From assembly GCF_000003815.2 (NCBI RefSeq), contig NC_049997.1, positions 3,347,249-3,411,248 of the forward strand: 64,000 nt of DNA, read 5' to 3'. A program made the position numbers and the translations under genes. This DNA comes from Branchiostoma floridae (lineage: Eukaryota; Chordata; Leptocardii; Amphioxiformes; Branchiostomatidae). The notes beneath the pieces were generated by a model that was not told the DNA's origin, did not search any database, and saw only the letters and a list, made by a program, of their open reading frames with translations. This document shows positions 44,868 through 56,200 of the stretch, in pieces (the first letter of the stretch is position 1; each line of letters opens with the position of its first letter).

Positions 44868-45389
44868 TAAGGCCACAGCAAGTAAATTTTATGGATGACA
44901 TCCGCGCGCTCATTAATTTTTGCCTGATTTCAGAAAAAAAACAAGATTTTTTTTCTTCTTCAGGGAAGGCCGGATAGACGAAAATGGGTAAAGGTTGTGT
45001 TGTAACCTAATCATTGAATGCAGAATTGACACTAGAGACTCTGTAGCATTGACTGTAGTTGCAGAGGTGCAACTTGATAGATAGTTGTAAAAGTGGCACA
45101 ACTAGGAAAGCTATGAGTGTAGTTGCCAACATGGTTAATGATACCAGTCTACCACACTAGTGTCACTTTAACTACACTGGTGCACTCCTTAAAATTTAGT
45201 TAAATACATGAATGAATGCCTTGTTGGCTGTTTTGCCATATTTTGTCTCTTCAAGTCTTGTTACAACGTCTATTTTGAAAATTTGCCATCTTGTTTTTTT
45301 TACCCATCTTGTTTTTTTTTTCGCCCTATCTCATTATTTTTGCAGTCTGCAGAGGATGTCATCCATAAAATTTACTTGCTGTGGCCTAA
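44868..45389. mobile_element. MITE, TTAGGCCACAGCAAGTAAAT family, complete copy
   Basis: The terminal inverted repeats read TAAGGCCACAGCAAGTAAAT and continue through TTTATGGATGACATC on the left, with a near-perfect reverse complement ending at 45389; arms are about 35 bp. About 520 bp, non-coding. Related copies are at 30210-30660 and, truncated, at 17183-17277. Confidence 0.82.
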
Positions 45390-45492
45390 ACAGAATAAGA
45401 GAGTAATTGTTTGATCTCACGCGACCCACCCAGCGTAGCGCTCACTCAAGGGAAACGACTGGTATGCCCAAGGGCTCTTAAAAACAGCCTTT

Positions 45493-45687
45493 CAAGCAGA
45501 GGTTAGGTACCAGTCGGTTTTCGACGTCTTTTTTTCTGCGTTTTTATCGGAATTTCTATTTTTCAAGCAATTTTTCTTTTTATCACCCTGGCTGGTGGAC
45601 AAAAAAAGAAAAGCTGACAAAATAGAAAGCTCGATAAAAACACCCAAAAAGCTGTCAACAACCAACCGGAGTCTTACCTCTGCTTGG
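45493..45687. mobile_element. Small foldback MITE (CAAGCAGAGGT ends)
   Basis: CAAGCAGAGGTTAG at 45493 and, in reverse, CAAGCAGAGGTAAG ending at 45687, with further pairing around the cagtcggttt / aaccaaccgg segments. Non-coding. Confidence 0.6.
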
Positions 45688-48343
45688 AGAGTATCTGAGA
45701 AGAAGACCGGGAAGAACAAACCCGGTGACAACCGGTATGCATGTGTACGTGCACGCGTACGGATAAGAACATGTAGAAAAACGAGAGGTTAATATGTTTC
45801 ATTAATTTTGTAAAATAAGAGAACAGGACAGAAATGCAGTACTTAATATATTGGCGTCGTATTCCCTTAGTCTGAATTCATTTACCTATTAAAATTGTCA
45901 GATACTAGCAATAGTTTTTCTGCTATGTATGTAAACGTTGCCATGCATTGTACCCGTTACATTTAAAATTCTTTCTCTTTTTCTCTCTCTCCCTATATAT
46001 ATATACAAAACACATATATACACATCTATTTGATAGCATCTACATGTACTATATTTGTATGCTTACTATTATCTATCCGGCTATCTCCATTGTCTCTATC
46101 TCCATTATCTATGATTACTAGTGTTCATTGTGTTTATCAGATGCATATCTTTGTCAATCAAGCAATTAACTGACCAGATAGTGGCCTAGTCCGGTGTAAT
46201 TGCATGGACAATGAGAAGATCAGTTAAAGATCAAAATGTCAAAAGAACATCGTCTTTGACAGTTTCTATGGCTTTCAGGTTGATATGAAACAAATAAAAT
46301 GATGGTCATTATATTACAAAAGTCTTAGGAAGAATAAATGATGTTAAAGGACCACAAAATACAGCAAACCCCATGTCATAGTTTATTGTCAATCAGCACA
46401 TATATACAAAACATACAGAATTAAAAGGAATTTCTCCAAACATTTTTGCATTGAATTGCTTGTAGCATCTAAAACAGCCAAGAACATTTCAAGGATCAGT
46501 AATTTGTTGAATAGATAACATTTGGAATTTCAAACAAAGTCTATGAAAAGTTAATGTTAAAAAGTTGAGGCAGTAAACATTTGAAAATGATAATAAAATG
46601 AATAACTGAAAGAATTGCAGAGGAGCAAAAAAATTGTTTTACTTTGATTATTAGTTTACTTTGACTACCTCAGTTCAGTTCAGTTCATCATCATATTCAT
46701 TGACTACCTAAAGAATCTTAATTTAATATTTTGCAATGACATTGTTGGCAAGATGTATTCTACACACTAAAAATTAAACAAAATACATATTAAGTTGTAC
46801 AATAAACGATAAAGTCAAATTGTAAAAAAAAATCCAACCAGAGAATTACATCATATATCACACATTGTTTGTATCATCCACTATACTACTATTACTAGAC
46901 TTCTATATTTGCAGGAAGTACAAGTAGCAGAAGCTGGAAGAAATCTTAGTCAAACCATTTGGAAACACCATGATAATATGTACATCTTTATAACATGTAC
47001 TGAAGTTACCATAACTCCACATAGTAAGTACTAGCCCCTTTATATGGCAGCATAGAAGCTTTGCTTTGCATTATATCTTAATTTCTGTTGAAACTTTATT
47101 CAAAAAGCAATGTGAGTTGCATAGGACATCATCTTGGATTTTCAAGCTTTAATTCCACTAATTTGCATAATATTTATATATTCCCATTTGATGTACTTAT
47201 TAGTAATATCATGGAAGGGATAAACTGTCACAATAAATAATCTTGTTGTCATGTCATTTGCATAATATTTTGATAAACTAATTGTTAAGCACCTATGATG
47301 ATATTGTTCCGTCTTTCCTATGCAAAGTGACTTATTGCTTGTTTCTTAGTGTAGCTAGCATAGCTTGGTATTGGTGTGGTAACATTGCTTCTTGAGTTGA
47401 GTCTTATTGCTTCAACTTACACATAGCAGCTAACGTATCCTGTATCATAATGAAATGGTGTTGCATCATTATTTTGATCATCACATATTGCTTGCCCTCA
47501 AGAGGTGACATATTTACCTGATAAAACTCTCAGAAGCAGATCTATGTTTAAAGATGGCACTAGATATTTAAGCAGCTAAAGTGTGCTACAATAATGAAAG
47601 GGCTTAACATTATTGTCTTGTCCATTTCACATATACACATGTAGTTTGCCTCACAGGTGGCTATAATTTTGCATGATTAAAACCTCTCAAACATACCGGA
47701 GCTGACAAAGATGGATACATGTTTTTGTACAATTTAAGTCGTTGGCCCATTGTCATATTTCTGCAATAAAGTTACATAATGATTGTTTTCCACACAGTCA
47801 CATTAAGTAACTACAGCTGTATCTCACATTTTGACAGTATGCAACAGTTAAGATATTGTTTAGAAATAGACGCTACATAAGTATGGTCTTCTCTGCTTAG
47901 AGAATATTCAAGACAGTATTACAAATTAGTAACCTCAAAACAGGCTCCTAAGTGCTTGGACCTTTACTCAATAGGGCTGATTGTCTGACAGACTCGAGAT
48001 ATATTCTCAAAACCTCCTGTACCACCTTAGAAATCTCCTTATCACACCTCAACCTTGGAGTTTATATCTAAACTATTTATTGTACAAACATCATGGAACT
48101 TTTGCATTCAGCTTCAGTTTAATGCAATCTTTCAATATTTATTCAATATTTATTCTAAATTGTGGGTTAACTTATCCCGGATGTAAATATGTCATAAGTT
48201 CATTCAGGTTAGCTTTAGAGAGTCGCATGGATTTGTGACAAGTAGCCAAAGGCCAGATCTACCAGTGGACTCAGACTCTGAAAAAGGACAGAACGAGGGA
48301 AAACAGGTATATTCTCACTACACAATGTCATGTAACTCCTACT
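45688..48343. other. AT-rich stretch downstream of PLD
   Basis: No gene on either strand. It could include the distal 3' UTR of the minus-strand PLD gene. A reverse polyadenylation signal (TTTATT, near 46382) is one possible end, but several similar hexamers occur and none is decisive. Confidence 0.35.
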
Positions 48344-50045
48344 TAAGTCCATAGCTCAGTAGGAGCCATGCCCTCCTTACTGAGTAATGCTGGGGACAGT
48401 TCATATTGGGCTTTGTTTCTTTATCTTTCAGTCTTACATAAGAATCACATTGGAAAACTGTTCTAGTATGTGTTGACTGTATGACTGATATTTGTGAGGG
48501 GTCCAGTTTAAGTCCATAGCTCAGTGAGAGCCATGCCCTCCTTTACTGAGTAATGCTGGGGACAGTTCCTCTGGTTCTAGTATGTGTTGACTGTGTGACT
48601 GAGGGGGACTCCTATTTAACCCTATTCAGACCGGGGGGGGGGGGCTTTTGAGGCCCGCGCCAACTTCGATGCCCTATAACGCCAGAACGGCTTACGCTAA
48701 AGCCACCAAATTTGGTGAGTTTTCCTAAAATATTGTTGGCAACAATTGTACGAAGTTTGACAAATTTTCCATTATTTCGTGTTGCCATGGCAACCGTTTG
48801 CTGACAGGCAGTTTTGCCAAAAATCACTATTTTTGGTTCTAACAATGTATTTTTCACATTTATTTGCTATATTACTGCTATTTTGTTACATAAATAAAAT
48901 GTTATATTATTGAGCATATCTTTCATAATTATATATGCATAAATTATGCTAATTTGATGACGTCATCAGCCCAAAATCCAAGATGGCGGACCGTATGGCC
49001 AGATCAAGAATAACAAGCTAATTATCCCTTAAAATTTGTAACTACCTGGTATTTTTTCATCAAAAACCATCTAAATGAATGAATTTAGTCTATTTCCATT
49101 GCCTTTTGTGATAATTTGTTGCAAAAAAAGTAGTTTTAGAAATTCAAGGTAGTGGATATAATATGGCGGAGCCTAACTCGTATCTTAGATGTGCATGACG
49201 TCATTTTATGACTACATTATGACGTCATCGATGTTGCTATTGGCAATACAAGTCGTAATAAACATTATTATTCTGTTATCTGCACTTGTTGTTACATTTT
49301 TGTAGTATAACTTGAAGTTGTCTGAGAATACCCTTTTTTCATGGGTCCGGCCAATATAATCAAATTGATGACGTCATAATTACGTCATTTTACGTCAACG
49401 TAACGTCAAACGTCAAATAATCGTCCGATATTATGTCGATATTACGTCCTAAAAATTTGGTGGCCCTACGGCACGTCGTTCAAGAGTTAGAGGACTTAGA
49501 AGTGGAGGGCCTCAAAAGCCCCCCCCCGGTCCAGGGATGACCAAAAAAGCCCGGTCTGAATAGGGTTAAGTCCACAGCTCAGTAGGAGCCATACCCTCCT
49601 TACTGAGTAATGCCAAAGACAGTTCCTCCTGGTTCTAGTATGTGTTGACTGTGTGACTGAGGGGGACTCCTATCTAAGTCCACAGCTCAGTAGGAGCCAT
49701 ACCCTCCTTACTGAGTAATACCGGGGACAGTTCCTCCTGGTTCTAGTTTGTGTTGACTGTGTGACTGAGGGGGACTCCTGTACAGTTTAACTCCTACTTA
49801 AGTCCACAGCTCAGTAGGAGCCATGCCCTCCTTACTGAGTAATGCTGGGAACAGTTCCTCCTGGTTCTAGTTTGTGTTGACTGTGTGACTGAGGGGGACT
49901 CCTGTACAGTATAACTCCTATCTAAGTCCACAGCTCAGTAGGAGCCATACCCTCCTTACTGAGTAATGCCAAAGACAGTTCCTCCTGGTTCTAGTTTGTG
50001 TTGACTGTGTGACTGAGGGGGACTCCTGTACAGTATAACTCCCAT
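48344..50045 (-). repeat. Tandem array of the PLD C-terminal coding end plus stop, six extra copies
   Basis: Units of about 110-124 bp begin (plus-strand view) near 48347, 48511, 49570, 49678, 49801 and 49925. The bona fide gene end begins at 50046. Read on the minus strand, each unit repeats the last ~20 codons of PLD ([14 protein letters not shown] then TAA/TAG), then a shared 3' segment with cagtcacacagtcaacaca. In the units inspected the stop and most codons are kept, with few substitutions. The array is interrupted by the transposon at 48616-49569. Confidence 0.85.
48616..49569. mobile_element. ~950-bp TTAA-flanked element inside the PLD tail array
   Basis: TTAA at 48616-48619 and 49566-49569. 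The terminal inverted repeats read CCCTATTCAGACCGGG and continue with ggggggcttttgaggccc and a gccaccaaattt-like block over about 100 bp. Non-coding interior with several TGACGTCA-type motifs. TTAA targets suggest piggyBac-type mobilisation. Confidence 0.78.
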
Positions 50046-50270
50046 CTAAGTCCACAGCTCAGTAGGTGCCATACCCTCCTTACTGAGCAATGCTGGCGAC
50101 AGTTCCTCCTGGTTCAGGAACATGAGTGGCTGCAGGACCAGGTTGCCTTGGACGCGCTTCAGCTCCCGCCGTGCCTCCGCCGTATCCGTGACGACCAGAC
50201 CGTCCGTCTGCTTGTACCGGTTCAGAGACTGGAATGTTGTGGCGCGGTCGGTGGGAATGCAGTGGAAGAC
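50046..50270 (-). CDS. PLD1: PLD exon 14 (last coding exon)
   Basis: 75 codons with stop, from VFHCIPTD to MAPTELWT. Acceptor ccag ends at 50271. The family's invariant C-terminal WT is kept. Its 3' end is the unit that has been tandemly copied downstream. Confidence 0.95.
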   Translation of the reverse strand, partial: VFHCIPTDRATTFQSLNRYKQTDGLVVTDTAEARRELKRVQGNLVLQPLMFLNQEELSPALLSKEGMAPTELWT

Positions 50271-53200
50271 CTGGAATGAATCATGATAATGGAATTTAAT
50301 ATGAAGAAAGTTTATTTGCAAGTTCATGTCCATAGGCTAATTGCATTGTGCATGGTAGAAACAAAGATAGGGGATATGCATGTAACATAAATGAACAGTG
50401 ATAAACATTATTGTACAAAGAGACTAGTGTTGGCTTTACCTCTAGTAGATAGGTTGGGTTTGACTTCTTTTTTTGGAAACAGAGGAAGACAAAAAGCCCC
50501 TCTTTTTCTTTTTCATAAACAAAAGGACAGTGTTGTGTTTAATTTAATTTTCATCCTCAAACTGAGCATTAGTCTCTGAAAAATTATTTGTGCACCCGAA
50601 AACCTTCAGTACTAAGTCTTTTGGGCCTTTTCCACACTACCATAAGTTTGAGGCAATCAAATCTGAATCTTGAAAAATCCAAAAGTCCATACTCATTTAG
50701 TCAAGCTTTTCTCTACTAGCTTGAATGGAACAGTATACGTAGTGGCTCGTTCTCATTTAAATGTCGAAATGCTGTCACCTGACTTTACGCCTTGATATGG
50801 AGCAAATTATAGACAACATCACTGGTTCCTTCATTTTTCCACAACCCCAGTAATGTTTTACAAAAGATGCACCACAACATTCGTATAGGTTGATGGGTTA
50901 GAAGATTATTATAGCCACGGGTGGGATTTCACACCCGAAAAAATGGCTGTCCCCTGAGAAGAAACGAAGAATTCAAATAGTAGCCAAAAATGTAACAATT
51001 CAGTTCCCAGAATGATTGTTCGGCAGGTGAAACCAGCTACCAAGGCCCTCTGCCCGATCACGTCAGATCGCTCCTGTCACTGATCTTGGAAGCTGTGTGA
51101 GGTGATTTATGCCTGTCGCCAGATTCTGTAACAAACGTTACCACCACTAGTACGATGGTTGCCACTGTTATATTATGCACGTATAAGACTAGAAATGGCC
51201 GATTTTGTGACGCTGTACAGTTTTTCTGGCTTTCTAAAGAAACAAGAAAGGGTTGTTGAATGTCATTTGTATTCCACCTTGCTTAACAAAATGTTGTACA
51301 GAAATGACTGTAACAAACGTTACCATTGTTCGATGCTGTCTAAGCTTTCTATTTGACCTGGTGTAAAAAAGCTGCCCACTTTTCAAATGTCCCTAGGGAC
51401 ATCCACTTATACCTAAATGATGTAGTCAATAAGGTAAGTCCTTTCAAAGAAAACAGAGTATAGTCTACTGTTGTAACAAACGTTACCGGTAACGTTTGTT
51501 ACATGCCCTTTAATGTATTATCAATGGGACCGAAAATAATAAATTGCTATTTTTTTGGCTATGGTTAAAAGAGGAATTTTCCCAAACAACCAAGTAGTTT
51601 TCAGTGAAAATAAAGCCAATTTATTTTTTGACCAAAAAAATGCCATTTTTCGACATTTCAATGAGAACGAGTGAGAACATGTATGCCAAGAATAGGATAT
51701 GACCAATTCCATAGGGATAAAGATTGAGCTCAGTAACAAACTAACTGGCACCAGCAGCACCAATGTGAGGCTACCAGTTGAGCCACAGTGACATCCTTAC
51801 AAAAATAACAAAGAATACAGCAGAGTTTACTAACATCATCGTATATCTTGGTGTTGACGGCAGCTCTTTTCACCCAGACGTCCTTGAAAAACTCAGCAGA
51901 GACGATGTCATCAAGGTCGATGCCCTGGTCCCCATCCATCAGCCCTAGGTGCTCTCTGGGAAAAATACAAATTTTTTAAAATTTTTATTTTTACCGAACA
52001 TGAAGATGAAGAGCGGCCCATTATAGCGATAACTGTAGCAGCATCTCTTCTCCCTAAGTCAAGAACATTAAGCTTAGGTAAGCTTGACTTCACTGACTCA
52101 ATAGGCGAAGCAGGGGTTACGAGGCCGCTCGGGAAATTCTCTACCCCATTTAAGCTCCTACCCCATTTTAGCCATCAAGTATAGAAATACGTGTACAGGG
52201 CTGTGTCCAGCTTGAAATTTATTTCCTTCCCACTCAATGTTTGGGAGCCCATGTTTTTGATTTTCCATGTCATTTTAAGCTTATGAAAATACATTTTCAC
52301 CAGTTTCAAGTCATTTTTGGGCCGCATGGGGTAGAATTATTTTCTGTCCCAACAAGCGAATTTCTATCCCAGGACGGAAGGACGGGTCCTAGATACAGCC
52401 CTGTGCAGGTAGCACTAAGCACCTGGATTGATATTGTCATTTGAAAATTGTCAAATGCATAAATTGTACATAATTTTTAAAAACTAACTTCTCAGCTTTT
52501 CTTTTAATGGGTTTGCTCAATGCAAATGACCACTTCTACATACATTGTACATCATGTAAGTTGATAACAGATAATGATGGCTAAATGACTATGAAAGATA
52601 GCCGTGAACACTGGTTTTGAAGGCTTATAGGACAAACACTTATCATGGAGAGAGTTCAAATACAACTGCATAATTAGGTTTTCTGTGAAAATAAGCCAAT
52701 GAATGCTACAGTATGTAGTTTCTTGGGAAAATCTTCATGTCAAAGTTTTTGCCTGTATCTTAAACTTTCCTTTTCTCACCTGAAGCACCTCTTCCTGAGC
52801 TCAGAAGAAAACACCCCAGCCTGGTACTCCTCCCCGTCCATACGGGACGGCTTCGTCTGCGTATCTATGACGATGACCGCCATTTCGCTGTCCTTCTCGC
52901 CGATCATGCTGCGGTCGTTGATATTGGCGGATCCGATGATCGAGATTCTGTCGTCGACGATCATCATCTTGGAGTGAACGTAAATCATCTCACTAACGGG
53001 GGTCCCATTCAGCTCGGTGTGCGTACGCAAGCCGCAGAACGACACATAGGAGTACGGGTCTCTGACCTCCTGTTAAAATGACCAAAAAACACATATTTCA
53101 GAACTCCTCTCTTGAAGTCTTGAATGAAGAAATGGAGTCTAATGTTATAGGGATACATCAATTTGTAATTTGACTCCAAACTAACCTGAAATACATCCAA

Positions 53201-56200
53201 CCAAACATGTACATTTTTGCTACATAAAAAATAATGCTACAAAATATTCCTTCCAGTTCCAGTTTATACCACACATAGATTAGAACCTTATTCAAGGTGG
53301 AATTGAAATTTAAAAAAAAAAAGAATTTTTTAACTGTGAAAATGCTATCTTTAACATAATGTCAACAAATCCAATTATTGCTAGACCTAAACTGTCCTGC
53401 TATAACTTGAAGTCTAGTCATTTTGTACTCCTCTCTTAATAATAGCCAGCAACATACCGGTATAAATGTAGGTGGGTAACATTGGCTGCAAATTCATTTA
53501 CTAGTACCGGTTACATCACAGTATGTCAGCTGAACCCCCCAAAACCCTGCCAACTTGGTACTGCATTACCCACCCACCTTTGAGAGTCTGCTGAGAAGTG
53601 AGTTCTCCCCTTTACACATGGTGGTGAAGTTCCAGTGGAACACAGCCTGGATGGCCAGCCCTGTCGCCGTGCCGATCTCTCCTGGGAATCCTGGCAGCAG
53701 GGGAAGCACAACGTACACACGGAAGTTCTTTCCCTTCCTGAAAAAAAAATGGTTCACAGTAAAACATACATGTATGCAGTAATGTTCTTAATATTACAAT
53801 CTCATCTAGTACTGAGAAACCATAACCAATAGAGAATTGGGGGCTAAACTGCTGCTTAAAAAATGTCATTAAGAAATGTAATCAGCTTCTATATGAGGAA
53901 GAGTATGAAAGTTGGACAGTTACACAGTGCTGTGTACCAGTGGAGTTGCCCCTACTGTTGCATTATAAGGCTAATACCCCCCTCACATTAGGCGCGATTC
54001 GATCGAACGACGAGTCTACGAGCTCTAAATTACGAAGAGGCATGACCCTGACGGGAAGGGGGAACTCTGCAATTTCTTCGTTGGCATCAGGGTCATGCCT
54101 CCTCGTAAATTAGAGCTCGCAGACTCGTCGTTCGATCGAATCGCGCCTAATGTGAGGGGGGTATAAGGACAATAGGGCTCAGCACCACAACAAAACAATG
54201 ATAGGGCCAAAATAAACAAAATTTAATGGCATGACTTTTGCTGATTGTCACTCATAATAGCCACCTGTCACTCATAATTTTATTTTTCAAGTTCACCATA
54301 TTGTTCTGAACATTGAAGTGCATAATATCAGACTTATTAGCCAGCTAAATACCAGTATCAATAATGAATCAGCCTGAGCCTAGACCACATTTTCTACCCG
54401 GGCCTGGCCGGGTTGTTTGCGGAAATGGAAAATTAAAGTTTATTCCAATGAATATGCACAAGGTATGATTTAATCATTTTTGGTGCGTTATGTGCTTTTG
54501 TTGTCTTTTATATCACACTTTTCGCTCCCCAAAACTGCTCGGCCAGGCCCCATTGTGGAAATGTGATGTTGGCGTTGTTAGAAGTAAAAATATGCTACTG
54601 TAACAGAATCTTTACAAAATGGGATGAATGTGCTAGCCTCGAAAGACTTTTTTTTTAAAAGGAGATGCCGTCAACTCACTTCTCACACTCCACAATTTTG
54701 TCGAAGAGTGCCTTGACGATCTCGTTGTGTACGTAAGGGTTGTCCTGCAGACAGCTGATGAAGAACTGGTTCTCTATGTAGATGTAGTGCTGTGCCTGCT
54801 GGATGGACCACAGGTAAGCCTCATAGATGGACTTCTCTGTTACAGAGATTCCTGCTGACCACTTACTGGATGAGCGCAAGATCTGGAAGAAGGAAAAAGG
54901 TCAGTCAGTCTTGGAAATTTCTTCCTTTTTCACTTGTGAATAGGTACGCCTTGTAGATGGACTTCTCCGTCACAGAGATACTTAAGCTGACCACTTACTG
55001 GAGGAACGCAGGATCTGGAACAGAGAGGTTATTCAGTCTTGGGAATACCCTTTTTCTAAACTTTGTGCCTGGATGAAGATGTTGTGCTGAGCCTACTGAA
55101 TGCATGGACCACAGGTACAGAGCGCAGGATCTGGAACAAAGAGAGTGTAAGTCTTGGGAAATCTTTTTTCTTTCTCATTTTGTGTAACAGAAATCACTGC
55201 CGACCACTTACTGGACGAGCGCAGGATCTGGTACAAAGAGAGGTTATTTAGTCTTGGAAATTTCTTTCTTTCTTCATTTGTGAATAGGTAGGTCTTGTAG
55301 ATGGATTTCTCAGCATAAGTCTGGGAAGTTTGTTTCTTTTTCATTTATGAATAGTTTCACATCTTTGTTGGACTGAAATAATGAGAAAATAAGCAGGGTA
55401 CAGGTACTGTGCAACATACATATGTAATACACGTTACTCAAGGTGTTCCATGCACTGGTGCAAGTATAGTCCAGAGCTTGTACCAACCTGGGCGTCACAG
55501 CGAGTGGTGTTATGGACCACCCTCGGCATGTAGAACTCTTCGTATGACCTGGGCAGCAGCATGGGATAGGTGGGGTTGGTCTTAGCCTTCTCAACCTGCA
55601 TGGGATAAGGAAAATAAGACAAAAAATCATCCCCATGACAGACTCTGCACATTTTGGAGAAACATTACCACAAAATGTGGAATACAGTAAAAACATCTGA
55701 AACTATTTGGCTCTTAAGGTGCACACTGAAACCTATCATTAGTAAAGATTAAAGTTGAGGATTTAGAAATCATCCCCATGACATATTCTTCACAGTCTGT
55801 GGAACCATTACCACAAAAAAATGTGGAATACAGTCAACATGTACATTAGGGATCACCTCTACATATATGTAAGGGCCATCTGGCCATTGTGACCACTTTT
55901 TGAGGTCACTTAGTAGATAATTTTTCACTAAAACAAGCATTTTGAACTCTGTCTATAGTGACCATAGACAAGATTCAACTGTCTGCTGCACGGGTGGTCA
56001 ACTGGGGCAGTTTTGATTGTGCAGCATTTTTCCTGTAAATGCAATGAATGTGTAGCAGTCTGAAAATAACATTTTTATCGTAAAACTTCAAAAATGAAAC
56101 TGACATATTTGTAAGAAAAAAATGTCCTCAAAGTCAGTGATGACGCCGTTGCTAACCTTTGCAGCGTTCCACCTCTGTATGAAGTGCCTGCCCACGTCCC

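Noticed and set aside
48344..50110. CRISPR-like array (also considered for 60530-61240)
   Set aside because: Units are contiguous coding-derived or minisatellite repeats of over 100 bp without unique spacers, in an animal genome.
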